Part shown: positions 1-11,262 of the stretch, piece after piece | Layout: each line of letters begins with the position of its first letter | Position numbering within the stretch: the stretch's first letter is position 1 | Assembly (NCBI RefSeq): GCF_028372415.1 | Contig: NC_092879.1 | Span: 70,228,412 to 70,292,411 of the forward strand | Direction: 5' to 3' | Origin: Notamacropus eugenii | Lineage: Eukaryota; Chordata; Mammalia; Diprotodontia; Macropodidae | Length of the DNA stretch: 64,000 bases | Notes under the pieces: generated by a model | The model's database searches: none | What the model was told of the DNA's origin: nothing | Seen by the model: only the letters and a program-made list of their open reading frames with translations | Position numbers and translations under genes: made by a program

Positions 1-159
1 AACTTTGCATGTGCCTGGAGTGCTGGACAAGTGACTAAGTTTCACCTTCAGACACTGGGTGAAAGTGGTCCTGGTGGAGAGAAGCGGCCAATATACCTGT
101 CTTGGCAGTATGTGGGCACTAAGAAACCTTGCTCTACCCGTCCATTGCTCTTTCTGTAC

Positions 160-330
160 AGATCTGACTTTATGTGAATTTAGCATGTGCAGATTTGTCC
201 TTTGGAATGTAAGTTCTTTGAAGGCAGAGATCATTTTTCGTTTTTGTCTTTCTCTCCCCAATGCCAAAAATAAAGCACTGCCCATAATAGATGCTTGGTC
301 AATGTCAAATTCAGTTTTATTCATCTGAAT
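160..330 (+). mobile_element. L2 LINE 3' end
   Basis: Carries the typical L2 tail order: GGAATGTAAGTTCTTTGAAGGCAG, then AATAAAGCACTGCCCATAATAGATGCTTGGT-like sequence. Confidence 0.65.
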
Positions 331-639
331 TATTCTCTCCTAAGAATGATTTGGCCTGCTACTGATTTTGATTTCGGATTACTTTTTTGATATCCTATGA
401 ATTTGCCCTTTGAAATGGCAGAGGGAGCTGGGGGCCAGGGAAGTGGGAGGGGATGAAATGGGCAGGGTATCCAAGCTTTAACTGGACGTCTATGATCAGT
501 TGTCTTCATAGGGAAAGGTCTAACTAATTTACATTTAGTTCTCTCTCACTTTCCATTAAACTTATCATCTGATGCCTTGCATGGAAGTGACCCTGGATTC
601 TCAAAGGCCACGTGAGCAGAATACAAGCTCTAATGAGCT

Positions 640-1225
640 GAAATGGCCACTAATTCACTCAGTCTGAGGGTCAAGGACCTGTCTAGCTGTGTTTACAGAG
701 CCTCATCACAAGGTGGCTTGGTGATGAACTTTTTGGTTTCAGTGTCTCTCAAAGACCATCTCCTAAGGTGTAGAGGAGTTATGCATTGGTACAAGGAATT
801 TAATGATCATGTAGTTATAGAAGTGAATGTGCCCACTGTTCTTTGACCTGGTCAGGACATATCCAGAAGACTGTATTCAATTTTGGATGCCATATTTTAG
901 TTTTTAATTTGTATTTGTTTTTAGTTTTCAACATTCACTTCCATAAGATTTTGAGTTCCAGAATTTCTCCCCGTCCTTCCCCTTCCCCCACCCCAAGAGG
1001 CCTATAGTTTGGTTTAGTGGGTGCCATATTTTAGGAAGGACCTAGATAAACTGGGAGGTGTCCAAACAAAGTCAATAGCTTCAGAATCAACACATTGGAG
1101 GATGAGTTGAAGCAGTGGGGAATTGAACTTTGAGAAGACTCCAGAGCAACGTGCTGGCTATTCTCAAGTATCAGAAGGACCGTCACAGGCAGAACTAGGA
1201 GTAAACGGTGAATTCCATGCAGCAA
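640..1225 (+). mobile_element. L3/CR1 LINE fragment interrupted by an L1 tail
   Basis: Shows the L3/CR1 tail wording (TTTTGGATGCCATATTTTAG, GGAAGGAC, CTGGGAGGTGTCCA, CTCAAGTATCAGAAGG, GCAGAACTAGGAG). The L1 end at 901-1021 splits it. Confidence 0.65.
901..1021 (-). mobile_element. L1 3' end, heavily 5'-truncated, with target-site duplication
   Basis: T-rich start, then the antisense of the marsupial L1 tail (AGTTTTCAACATTCACTTCC and TTTTGAGTTCC). It is flanked by the 13-bp direct repeat TGCCATATTTTAG at 888-900 and 1022-1034, which marks the insertion into the L3 copy. Confidence 0.85.
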
Positions 1226-1682
1226 ACACCCTACTGAGCATTAGGGATACTGTCATGGCAACGAGCATCTGTGCTAAGTGATGGGGATACAGATACAGAC
1301 AAAACAACAATCCCCGTCTTCAAGGAGATTGTTTTATTGGGGTAAGATAACACAGTAGGGAGCTGAAGAGCAGTGGGATAGTTGGAGTGTCAAGTCTAAA
1401 ATCAGAGGTTGAGACAGGAGGGGAATAAAAGCCAGCCTAGACCCCTCCCCAAAATGGAGGCCCCCAGAGGAATTGACCAGTGGGAGGAGAGGACTGGCCC
1501 AGCCAAGATATTCCAGGATTAGAAGAGAGAAGATCCAGGGTGAATCAGCAGCTGAGGCATGATGGTAAAGTCTGGAAAGTCAGAAGCAGAGCCTAGAAGG
1601 TCTAGCCAGCTCAGGCTCCTAATGCTTCTATGGCTCTGTGACCCCATCTGGTTAGGTATTCTGCCCATCAGCTCCAAAAGCA

Positions 1683-1936
1683 GCTAGGTGACACGAAAGG
1701 GACAAAGCGCTGGACATGAAGTCAGGGAGACCTGAGTTCAAATCCAGCCTCAGATACTTACTAGCTGTGTGACCTTGGCAAGTCACTTAACCTCTGTCTG
1801 TCCCAGTTCCCTCATCTGTGAAATGGGGCTTATAATAGCATTTCCTTTCCAGGGTTGTGAGGATAAAATATTTGGAAAGTGTTTTGCAAACCCTAAAGCA
1901 CTATAAAAATGCTGGCTATCATTATTATTATTATTA
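1683..1936 (+). mobile_element. tRNA-derived CORE-SINE (MAR1/MIR type), near full length
   Basis: Contains the order AGCTAGGTG, GACCTGAGTTCAAATCC (B-box region), GTGTGACCTTGGCAAGTCAC, CTCATCTGTGAAATGGGG and the CORE-like 3' part with GTGAGGATAAAAT, ending in an ATT repeat. Confidence 0.9.
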
Positions 1937-2344
1937 AAGACACCAATGGAAACCATCACCACCCTTGAGGAACTTTGATTATACTGTCATAGAATCTGAG
2001 CATAAGAGAATTTGAAGGAGAAAGCATTAACCACTTGGGGGAGACATGAATGACTGCATAGAGGGGGTGATGCCTGAATTGAGCCACGAAAGAAGACGAG
2101 GAGGGGCAGCTCACGATGAGGCTGATTGAAATGGGAATGCACAGAGGGTGCTGTGTGAGCCAGGAAAGTTAAATTCGAACCACATTGTTGAGGGACTGAG
2201 CCGCCTGGGCAGTAGAAAGACAGGCATCAGTGATGGGTTTCAAAAAGATTTTATTAGTTATGTTGGGAAGTTTTTCCATCACTTCAGTTTCCCAACATAG
2301 CTCCCCGCCCCCAAATAACAAAACAAGCTGTTCGTGAAAACCGA

Positions 2345-3045
2345 TAAACACTTTAATTACAAAATATGTGTGAGCTCCACGCTGTGTCGGAGGCCCCCTC
2401 TCGCCTCTTCACTGCCAAAGTGGGTCATTTTATTTGGGCAGCATTTGGGAGCTTTGTTATCGTTGATCTTTCATTCCACATTGTTGGAGTCCCCGTGAAT
2501 GTGACTCTGATGTTTTAGATGGCTTGGCAGCCATCTACATAAGTCTTTCCATGCCTCACTATGTTCTTCCTATTTTCCTTTCTTGTGCTTCAGGAATGTT
2601 CTATCACATTCATCTGTCACCATTTGTTTAGCCATTCCCCAGTTAGCGAGCATATCCTTTTTCCCCCCAATGTTTTGCTTTTACAATGAGTGTCGCTGTA
2701 ATTATTTTGGTATAATATGGGACAGTTCTTTCTATCTTTGACGTAGTTGGTGATAAATACCTAACAGTGGGATTTCTGGGTCAAAGGGAACATTTTACTC
2801 ACTTTCTTAGCATACTTCCAGGTTGCTTTCTAGACTTAGTGGACCAATTCACATTTCCACCAACAGTGTGTCTGTGTTTGTACAAACCTTCCAACACAGA
2901 CTTTTCCCGTCTTTTATCAGATTTGCCATATTTTCTCAGTGTGAAGAGAAAACTGTAAGAGTTGTTTTGATGTGCATTTTTCTCATTAGAGTAGTATTTG
3001 GAGCAGTATTTCACATGGTTGTTAATAGTTTGCAATTCTTTAGAC
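2345..3045 (-). mobile_element. old L1 ORF2 remnant, antisense
   Basis: Antisense to the C-terminal part of L1 ORF2. The order GTTTAGCCATTCCCCA, GGATTTCTGGGTCAAAGGG, CACATTTCCACCAACAGTGT and TTGATGTGCATTTTTCTC parallels the younger L1 at 59.4-59.7 kb. Confidence 0.65.
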
Positions 3046-3190
3046 CAGTGGTATCAAACTCGAATAAAAATGGATCCCTATGGCTGCAAATTGACTTTAA
3101 AAAACAAATTAACCTTCTCTCTGTTGTGCAGTATTTTCTTTCTTTCGTTAAACATTCCTCAGTTACATTTTAATATGATTTGGGCCTTCT
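3046..3190 (+). repeat. interspersed repeat, family seen three times
   Basis: Shares a common order with 27935-28075 and, in reverse, 47060-47205: GGATCCCTATGGCTGCAAATTG, then TTTTGTTAAACATT-like and TTACATTTTAAT-like words. I do not know its name; it may be derived from a LINE tail. Confidence 0.65.
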
Positions 3191-3480
3191 CTGCCGGTCT
3201 CTGCTCTAGGTAACCGTTCATGTCCTTTGACATGTCCATTGGAAGAAGTGGCTTTGGCCCCACAGGTTTCTGAGCAAAGGACCAACTTGGTCAGGGGCAG
3301 GTTTAGGCTTACTGTAAAGAAAAATTTAACTCTTCAAACATCCAGAAGTAGAGTGGGCGGCTTCCAGAAGAAGAAGAATCTTCCTTGCTAGAGATCTTCA
3401 GATGAGTTACATGATTCCTTATGTGATCCTATGATGCTAGGTCTACAGCTGGGCCCTCAAAGCCTGTATCGAGGCCAATT

Positions 3481-3605
3481 TTGTCTTTCTGTACATGAAG
3501 ACATTGAAGCACAGGGAGGTTCGTTGGCTGCCTAAGGTCATACAGATAGTGTCAGAGCACAATTTGAACGTGGGTCTTCTACTCCAGTAGCTGGCTATGC
3601 TACAT
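3481..3605 (-). mobile_element. SINE fragment (MIR/MAR1 type)
   Basis: Antisense SINE wording (ACATTGAAGCACAGGGAGG, CTAAGGTCATACAGATAGT, ATTTGAACGTGGGTCTTC). Confidence 0.65.
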
Positions 3606-3777
3606 AATGGATACATGTTAAGGTATTGTTGGACTTCAGTGGCTTATGGGATTCTGTCATTCTGCTAGTATCTGTGCTGAGAATTTTATTGCTCTTTAAA
3701 GGAGATGTGATAAGAGTGTTTTCACATTGCAAAAACTACTAAGCTGAAAAGTAATTATTTTGTTAGAACATAAGCCA

Positions 3778-3848
3778 CAAGTGGGGAACCTGCACTTGAG
3801 GACCTAGAGGGCCACATGTGGCCTCAAGGCTACAAGTTTCCCATCCCT
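3778..3848. mobile_element. hAT MITE remnant, internally deleted
   Basis: The ends GTGGGGAACCTGC and GTTTCCCATCCCTG match the terminal inverted repeats of the complete copy at 50822-51002, with only GGACCTAGAGGGCCACATGTGG-like sequence between them. Confidence 0.6.
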
Positions 3849-4170
3849 GACATTGACATTTTCATTTTTTAAACAGTAACTAGCTGTATTGTCTTTGATG
3901 CTTCTAGTGGCCTGTTTTCACTTTTTCCTTTGGACAAATCTGAAGTTTTGTCTAATACTGTGAAACAGCCACAGGTCAAGCTGCCAGTAACAATTCTTTG
4001 GTGTTTTGAGAATTAAACCCCTTTATGTGAGATCCAAGATGGGCTCATCCTATACTGAGTTCTGCTCTGAGTAGAGAGATAAGAGTTATAGTGGGTAATT
4101 TTTACAGCTCTGTAAATTCTCACCAAAAACCAAAACGAAACAAAACCCTATCCTCAAATACTCCTAGGCC

Positions 4171-4184
4171 CCACTAGGTGGAGC
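4171..4184 (+). promoter_or_regulatory. CTCF-like core motif in MTMR1 intron
   Basis: CCACTAGGTGGAGC matches the CTCF core (CCASYAGRKGGCRS) at all but about one position. Single motif, no other support. Confidence 0.25.
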
Positions 4185-5045
4185 TGAATATTTGCTTATT
4201 ACTTTCATGGTTACCAAACTGGTTTTTGTAAACTGACAAAACAGTGTCATAAATCTCCTTCGAAGTGTAATTTATGACATCACTGTACTAAAAATAGATG
4301 TTCACACTGTGAAAAGGGAATTAGAAATCTAAAAATAAAGGCAGAGGAACTAAAATTCTGAAACATAAAATTAATGATTTTATGTTTGCTGGGTTTTTAT
4401 TAAATATAATTTCTAATTGAATGCCAAGAAAATGAGTTCAGAATGAAATGATTTTGTGTACATGTCTCTTAAATGACAGGTTAGTTGACCCTAGATAAAT
4501 TTACTGAAGTTGTTAATTTGACTTTTTATTTATAGTTCTGAATAATATTTTAGTTTTTTTCTTTTTTCTTTTAATGTAACTTGTATATCATTTGAAAAAA
4601 AAACTGGCATACCAAGTTTACAAGTTAGTTTCTGGTTGTGGGTTTTTTGTTTTGGTTTTTTTTTTGGTTTTTTAAAGAAATAAAATGTTAGTGAAGTCAT
4701 GTTAACCAGCTGTGAGGTTTTCCTTCAGTTTAGTGCAAATGTTTATAGTATTTCCAAATAACACATTATAGTAAGCTAGGGATCATTTGCTGTATAGCAT
4801 ATAACACAGTGCCTTGCACACAGTCTTAACTGCATTTGACCTCACTAGCAAAAGCTTTTGCAGCCCCTCCCCCACAAACACCCGTGCTTTTCTGATTATA
4901 TAAACTGTCTTCCCGTTGTGCCATTTAGCCATAATATAAGAGTGAAGATGCTGAAAATGTGTTTATTCACAATCCTAACTCTTTTATTATTTTTTGGCTG
5001 TAAAAATATTTGTTTATTGAGTAGTGCATTAAACTCGTACGTCTA

Positions 5046-5180
5046 AAGTCAGAGGACCTGAGTTCAAATCTCTGCCTTCCTCCTTAGACGTGTGATCATG
5101 CACAAGTCACTTGACCTCTTTGGTCTTTATTTCCTCATCTATAAAATGTATCTGATGATCTCTAATGTCCCTTCAATTGA
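5046..5180 (+). mobile_element. SINE fragment (MAR1 type)
   Basis: GACCTGAGTTCAAATCTCTG, CACAAGTCACTTGACCTC and CCTCATCTATAAAATG follow the MAR1/MIR order. Confidence 0.75.
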
Positions 5181-5282
5181 GTAAACTGAATTGAGTAGAC
5201 ATTTGTTAAATGCTTATGGTGTATTGGGTACTCAGTATCCTGAGTATACTTGAGTTGAGTATCCAAGCCAAAAATTAAAAAT

Positions 5283-5410
5283 CATGGCTTTGGAGCTGGA
5301 AAGGGCCTTAGAAGTCATGGAGTTCAGCATTTTCATTTTGTAGACATGGAAACTGAGGCCCAGAGCAGTTAAATGACTTGCCTAGGGTCCAGTGAGTATC
5401 AAAGGCAGGC
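5283..5410 (+). mobile_element. MIR3/THER-type SINE fragment
   Basis: TTTGGAGCTGGAAAGGGCC, GGAAACTGAGGCCCAGAG and AATGACTTGCCTAGGGTC are the hallmark blocks of MIR3-like SINEs. Confidence 0.7.
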
Positions 5411-5529
5411 TTCAAAAATCCCCATTTTCCTGATAGCAAGTACCCCACATTGTGAGCTCCAATGTACCTAAGTCTGATGCACCTTTGGAAGTGACAGGAC
5501 AAAAGAGAACTGGCTGGGAATATTTGAAG

Positions 5530-6290
5530 AGAGAAAAGAATTGAGGAAGGCTAACCAAAGGAGTTTTTGTACTAAACTAAGCTTTGAAAAAAGATAAGGA
5601 ATCTGAACGGTAGAAGTGAGGATGGAATGTATTCCAGGCAAAGGGCCTAGCCTGCTGAGGTCAGGGGTTAGCTTTTTGGCTGAAACGTGAAGTGCAGGTT
5701 TATGTTAAATAAAGCTGGGAAATGAGATGAGAGCCAGATTGTGGAAAGTTTGAAACAGTATTCTGAGGCCTTTATGCTAGCAACAGTAGGGAATTCCTGA
5801 AAGTTGTTGAGTAGGAGAGTGATGTGGTTGCACCTATGCCTTAACAGAAGATTATTTTGACAGCTATGTGGAAGATGGATTATAGAAGGAGGCTGGAGGC
5901 AGAGATCTGTTGTTGTTTAGTCATTTCAGTTGTCCAACTCCTCATTGTCCCCCTTTGGGATTTTCTTGGCAAACATACTAGAGTGGTTTGCCATTTCCTT
6001 CTCCAGCTCGTTTTGCAGATGAGCTAAACGGGGTGAAGTGAGTTGCCCAGGGTCACACAGCCATTAGTGTCTGAGGCCAGGTTAGTCTTCCCAACTCCAG
6101 GCCTAACATGCTTTCCACAAAGGCTAGGCAAGAAGACTTGAGTTAGGATAGTAGCCATGTATGTAGAGAGAAGAGAATGCATGTCAGAGACATTATGGAG
6201 GTAGAAAAGATGGGACTTGGCAACCGATGGACTATAGTATGGTGAGGCAGAGGGAAGAGCCTAAGATAATATTCAAGTTTTCAGTCTTTT
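5530..6290 (-). mobile_element. L2 LINE ORF2 fragment, antisense, split by a SINE
   Basis: Same layout as the longer antisense L2 at 45.4-46.9 kb: GAGAGTGATGTGGTTG, GACAGCTATGTGGAAGATGG and GGAGGCTGGAGGCAGAGA, then after the SINE, GGTAGAAAAGATGGGACTTGG. The SINE at 5908-6122 lies in the middle. Confidence 0.6.
5908..6122 (-). mobile_element. MAR1 SINE, antisense
   Basis: GTTGTTGTTTAGTCATTTC, CCATTTCCTTCTCCAGCTCG, AGTGAGTTGCCCAGGGTCAC and TGTCTGAGGCCAGGTTAG are the reverse of the MAR1 consensus order. Confidence 0.85.
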
Positions 6291-6429
6291 CTGAATTCCT
6301 TCCACCTCCAAATCACATGTTCTAACATTGGTGTCTAATGGCCTCTAAGCTTCTGTGAGGTCAGGACCAAGGTTCTTGTTTGGTTCCATCCCCATATTTG
6401 AGCCATGGATAGAGAGGTATTTTGTGAAT

Positions 6430-6850
6430 GTTAAGTCTTATCAATCATACCTCCACAACATCTCTTGCATCTGTCCCCTTTTCTCCTTTCAACTGATCAC
6501 AACCCTATTACTGGCCTGAATCGCCTCTCACTGATGCTAGTAGTAGAATTGCCTCCTTGTTCCCCCTGCTTAAAATATCTTTTCCAGTCCATCTTCGACA
6601 CAACCACCAAATTAACATTCCTAGGACATAGGTCTGCAGATGTTTCTCAAATTTAACACGTACAAAATGAAATTTATCTTCCCCCTAAAACCCATCCCTG
6701 TTCCTTATTGCAGTTAAGGACAGACACCTCTGTCTTTCCAGTCACTCAGACTTACAATTTCAGTCATCCTCCTTTTCTTTCTTCTTATTCCTCCCAGTGA
6801 CTGATTAAAAAAAAAAATCAGCTTTATAAATACAATATGGGAGTGACATA
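6430..6850 (+). mobile_element. L2 LINE fragment
   Basis: L2-like blocks such as CCTGAATCGCCTC, CATAGGTCTGCAGATGTTTC and ACACGTACAAAATGAAATT (the L2 segment about sets of addresses lost in translation). Confidence 0.5.
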
Positions 6851-6884
6851 GTTAGTAATAGCTATAAAAAGTACTGAAGAGTTT

Positions 6885-7475
6885 TAGCAGACTGCGATGT
6901 TAATATGAGTCAGCAGTGTGTTGTGGTAGCCATAAAGGTGAATGTGATCTTGGGCTCCCGGAAGATAAGTATAGCTTCCAGGCCTAAGGAGGTGACAGGC
7001 CCTTTCTCCACTTTGCCTCAGCGTTGGTCTTGGTTTTGTGCACCACAGCTGAGGAACAATATTGATTAGGTGGAGAATGTTCAGAGGAGAGCATCCAGGA
7101 TGGTGAATGCCCTTGAGACACAGAATTGGTTGGAAAAATGTGGGGATGTGTAGCCTGAAGAAGAGACTGTGAGGCAACGTGATACTTACGTTCAAGCACC
7201 GGAAAGACTCATGTGGAAAAGGACAGAACCAAGAGCAATTGGGTGGAAGCTGCAAAAAGGAGGCTTGCTATCAGGGAAAAATTCCTGATAATGTGATTTC
7301 ATGAAAAGTAGTGTGGGCTGCCTTGGGAGGGAGGCAGTGAGTGTCCCCCTCCCCGCACTGGAGGTCTTCAAGCAGAATCTGAATGATCACTTGGCAAGTT
7401 ATGTGATAGTGGGAATTCCTTTGAGTATGTGTTGGACTAGGTGGCCACTGAAGTGCCTCCAAGGCTAACTTGCTA
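6885..7475 (+). mobile_element. L3/CR1 LINE 3' portion
   Basis: A long match to the L3/CR1 tail: CAGAGGAGAGCATCCAGGAT, GGGATGTGTAGCCTGAAGAA, GAGCAATTGGGTGGAAGCTG, TGGAGGTCTTCAAGCAGAAT and GTGTTGGACTAGGTGGCC. Confidence 0.85.
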
Positions 7476-7479
7476 GGAT

Positions 7480-7910
7480 TCTTGGTCACTCCCTTGGCTC
7501 TCTTTTGCCTCTAAGATAAAATACAAATTCTTCAGCTTCTCGTAGAAAGCTCTCTAAAATCTAGCTCCCATCTGCATTTAGATGCTTGATATAGTTACCC
7601 CTTGGGTACTCCACAAACTAGGCAAATGGGCCTATTGGCTGCTCCTTGTACTTGATATTCTATCCCTGGGTCCTTGCCTGAAATAGACGTTCTTTTCTCA
7701 TCTCCACCTCTTAGATCACTAGCATCAAGACTCAACTCTGGTACTATCTCCTATGTGATTTCTTTATTTCACCCTCTGCCTCCCTCCCCTTCTTAAATTA
7801 CTTCCTGTTTACAGCTTGTATTCCTCCTCTCTCCCTGGCCTCCATCAGAATGTAAGTTCCTTGAAGGCAGGGGATAATTTTTTTTCATCTTTGCATGCCC
7901 TTTTAGCATG
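7480..7910 (+). mobile_element. L2 LINE 3' portion
   Basis: AAGATAAAATACAAATTCTT, ATCTAGCTCCCATCTGC and GAATGTAAGTTCCTTGAAGG are characteristic L2 tail blocks. It ends about 130 bp before the MTMR1 exon at 8047. Confidence 0.8.
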
Positions 7911-8046
7911 ATTTTGAATTGTTATACAATTATTAGAGGTGTTCATTTGTCATGGTTCTAATCTTATTCAATAAAACTAGTAATAATTGTGCATATCATG
8001 AAAATGTTGAAGAAGAACTGATTTTTTTTTCCATTTATCTTTCTAG

Positions 8047-8223
8047 GGTGTGAATACAAAAACTATATCTTTATGGTCTTACATCAACAGTCAACTGGAT
8101 GAGTTTTCAAATCCCTTCTATGTGAATTATGAAAACCATGTTTTATATCCTGTTGCTAGTGTGAATCATTTGGAATTGTGGGTAAACTATTATGTCCGAT
8201 GGAATCCACGAATGAGACCTCAG
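8047..8223 (+). CDS. MTMR1: MTMR1 penultimate coding exon, end of the phosphatase domain
   Basis: MTMR1 is a myotubularin-family 3-phosphatase acting on PI3P and PI(3,5)P2 on endosomal and other membranes. This exon encodes 59 residues beginning [16 protein letters not shown] and ending [13 protein letters not shown], the conserved C-terminal end of the myotubularin phosphatase domain. The choice of MTMR1 over MTM1 or MTMR2 rests on the [19 protein letters not shown] and [15 protein letters not shown] wording, which fits MTMR1 as I know it. The exon starts after a pyrimidine-rich acceptor ending CTAG and ends CAG before GTATTC. It is 177 bp, with phase 0 on both sides. The catalytic Cys-x5-Arg loop is encoded upstream, outside the window. 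A 27-bp piece of this exon (8179-8205) recurs exactly at 21603-21629. Confidence 0.96.
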
Positions 8224-9179
8224 GTATTCACGGTGTTTTGTTGATTTTTTAAAAACCATTTCTCTTCTCCAGTAAAAATAGTATTAAAAAAAAAAGTATG
8301 ATAAATATCGACATATAATGACGGTGAAAATTTGCATCTCTTCTTATTCTTGAGTGATATTCCATTGATCTTGACAAGGTATTTCCTGATATGTAAAAAC
8401 TCACACTTCATCCACCAGTCTCAACACTGTCATTTGCAGTAGCGGTGAGTGCACTGTTGTTCATTAGTTTTTACCAGGGATCTATCTATACTATTCTGTT
8501 AGGTTTTTTGAAGTTACTGTACTTAGGTATTTAGATTTCTCCACTATCTCATCCAAGCCTTTCTATATAAGTGGTATTAGAGGACATAGTCACCCTTTTC
8601 TAGGTCCTGCACTTGGACCTTGATTGTCTTGCTTTGTATAATACTATCCACCAGAGAGGAGGTGCTTCAGTTATGCGTATCTGTATACAAAGGACATCAT
8701 AAAAAGAAACAATTATATTTGAAATGTTTTGACAGGTTTATATAAATATTTGTAAATTTGGCAGTATATTTGTGATTCACAAAACAAATACTCACCTTTC
8801 AGAAATCCTGAAAGACGTTTCTTCCTTAATACACTTAAAATCTGCTCCAGGGTAACAGACAAATAATGCTGAACTCAGGGGTAAACAACCCTGGCCAGTA
8901 TAGCTGTCCCAGCAAGCCAATTTGTGGCTGTTTGTCGACTGCCACCCTGGGGTCCTGATGCCCTTCTACAATCCATTCCTGTGCTAAGACATGTCCTGTG
9001 TTTTCTTATCTCCATTTTTAAGTGTATCTGGAAACAAGAGGTTCACAAACTGAATTTCTTTTACCATTGCCTCTATAAACAAGCTGATTTCCTTATATGC
9101 ATCTTTCCCTTCACTTGGCCTTGGCCTTCCCGGATATGGAAGATATATCAACACCTTTCTGGTGTCGTTTTGTATAGCT

Positions 9180-10025
9180 CTTGTTCATATCTTCTTCTAA
9201 ATCCCCTACGAGGGATCCATGAAACATGCTAGGGATCATCCTTTAAGATCTTTCATACTGTCATCACATGGCCAGCCTATCTCCTTTTCTTATCATTCAT
9301 GTCTTTTGATATCTTTTGCCACACTTTTTGCATGGAATTCATTGATGGTAATATGTTGCAATCTAATTATTCCCACCATGCACCACTCTATTGCCCTCTG
9401 GGTGACCCACAATTTTTTGACTTTTTTAGAGACTGTGCTGTCCTATTATTGGCAGGCCTATAGCATTTTCACAGGAATATTGATGTTGAAAGATGAGTGT
9501 TTGTTTAAAAGGTTTCCCAGTTGTAAACCAGCCCACTTTTTTCCTCTCCATGTCTGGACCCCCTTAATTGTCCATCCGTGATATGTGAAGGAAAGACCAA
9601 CATTAAAGATTGCCTGTACAGCTGCATATCATAGTTGGGACAACAGAAATTCTTCATTTTTCCTCTACGGCTAGGTCAGATTCTTTTGAGTGATCATGAA
9701 TCTCATTTTGGAGGCTCTGAAATATTCTGGGTCTTGTTACAGCCAGCACCTGCAAATGAATTACCTCTGCCATTTGGACTTTATGCTCGACATCCTTCCT
9801 GACAACAGCAGATACCTTTGAGCGTATTTCTAATTGTTTGATACTTCAGTATATGTTAATAATAATCAGAGATCATCAAAGTTATCTCTGTTGAATCCAG
9901 CAAGTAAACTTTAATTCTCTTGCCATATACATGAAACACTTTGTTAGTGAGGAGCGTTTAAGACTGCATTTTGATCTACTGAATCAAATGCTTAAAAAAA
10001 ATAAAGAATTAGGGTAGATCTTGTA
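9180..10025 (-). mobile_element. probable RTE-type LINE remnant, antisense
   Basis: On the minus strand near 9950-9993 a frame reads AFDSVDQNAVLNA, resembling RT motif A of RTE elements. Downstream (9.2-9.3 kb) the CATACTGTCATCACATGGCC wording also fits RTE. Heavily decayed; family assigned by eye. Confidence 0.45.
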
Positions 10026-10035
10026 TTGTCTATAT

Positions 10036-10168
10036 CAGACCTGCACAGCCTGTGGTTGTGCACACCAAAGAATTTTGGGTGGCCCATGAAAAACGAGAGC
10101 ATGTTTTCCACTACATTTTTCGCAAGCCACCTGAAATCCTTTGGTGGGCCACAGATTGTGCAGGCCTG
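10036..10168. mobile_element. hAT MITE with 8-bp target-site duplication
   Basis: The 133-bp element has ends CAGACCTGCACA and TGTGCAGGCCTG (inverted repeats with one mismatch). It is flanked by GTCTATAT (10028-10035) and CTCTATAT (10169-10176), the 8-bp duplication typical of hAT elements. Confidence 0.8.
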
Positions 10169-10571
10169 CTCTATATCTTTCAGTCAGTTGTGTGGCTGCA
10201 AAGATATGGTTTATTAGAGGCAGGGTGTTGTATGTGAAATTCTTCCTGCTCCCTTCTCATGTTTTCTTCAATACTGTCCTCTATACAAGGGTAAATTATT
10301 CTGAGTTCTCATAGATTACTAGACATTTGGGTTGGTAGGCACAAAAAACAAAAGCCCCATTGATTGACTTTTTTGGAAGTAAGAATATCTGTGATATTTT
10401 CAGATCACTCAGTCTCTTTCCCCTCTCTCAGATAACTTGAGGATCAATTTTTCAACACCCTCCAAACTGCTGCTTTCTAGCACAGATTTTTTCTGTGTAT
10501 ATTAGGGACACTTCAGATATTTTTACTCTTTTTCTTTAGTACCACTTATCCTTCTTGTTGTAATGCCTTGA

Positions 10572-10695
10572 GGAGCATGTGGCATAGTGGATAAATTAAG
10601 AACTGGGTTCAAGTCTTGCCTCCAGACTTAATGGCTGCCAGGCCCTGAAAAAGTCATTTAACTTCTCAGTGCCTCAGGCAAACCTCAATGCAGAT
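10572..10695 (+). mobile_element. SINE fragment (WSINE/MAR1 type)
   Basis: GAGCATGTGGCATAGTGGAT, GGTTCAAGTCTTGCCTC and GTGCCTCAGGCAAAC follow the WSINE order. Confidence 0.75.
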
Positions 10696-11041
10696 CTGCA
10701 TTAATATAGAAGTTTGCTTTACCATTGAAGTCATAGTTCCAGACAGAACACTGTAGCACACTGGAGTCCATGATGTTAGAATCCACTTGTGATGGAGCCA
10801 GTGTCATTGATGGAGAAACTAGTTAGCTAGAGTTAGCTGGACAGATCTTTTCCCATTTTCATTTGTTTGATGTTTCAATGCTCTTGGGATGATCTGGCTT
10901 TATGCCAGTATTTCTGTCATCTGCTTGTCATTGTTTTATAAGGCAATTCTGTTGAAAATCTGTTCCCAGCCTCCTACGTAGGAATTTAAATAAGGTTATC
11001 TTTTAAGCCAGTGATGCCTCTGCTGCCATATCAGCGGTTTT

Positions 11042-11262
11042 TTGATGGTTTCAGTTGTATTTGACTCTTTGTGACCCTATTTGAGGTCACAAGGTCTGGG
11101 GATGTTTGTCATTTCCTTCTCCAATTCATTTTACAGATGAGGAATCTGAGACAAACAGGATGCAGTGACCTGCTCAGGGTCATACAGTTACTAAGTGAGG
11201 TCACATTTGAACTCGAGTCTTCCTGACTCCAGACCCACTGCTCTAGTCACTAAATGTCACAT
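11042..11262 (-). mobile_element. MAR1 SINE, antisense
   Basis: TTTGACTCTTTGTGACCC, CATTTCCTTCTCCAATTCAT, TCAGGGTCATACAGTTACTA and CTTCCTGACTCCAGACCCAC in MAR1 reverse order. Confidence 0.85.

Larger units (their letters stand above)
1..8046 (+). other. MTMR1: MTMR1 intron (5' part of window)
   Basis: No exon of MTMR1 or any other gene was recognised here. The next upstream MTMR1 exon, which should encode the conserved phosphatase-core segment before the SLWSYINSQ block, was looked for and not found, so it probably lies before position 1. The interval holds L2, L3/CR1, L1 and SINE copies, listed separately. The stretch from about 3.85 to 4.85 kb is AT-rich and contains nothing I can name. 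Confidence 0.7.

Noticed and set aside
1683..1780. tRNA gene suggested by A- and B-box-like sequence
   Set aside because: The boxes belong to a tRNA-derived SINE with its CORE tail; no cloverleaf was seen. The same holds for the other SINE copies.
8924..9581. Two overlapping plus-strand frames of more than 100 codons
   Set aside because: They fall on the antisense strand of a probable RTE remnant and show no exon signals.
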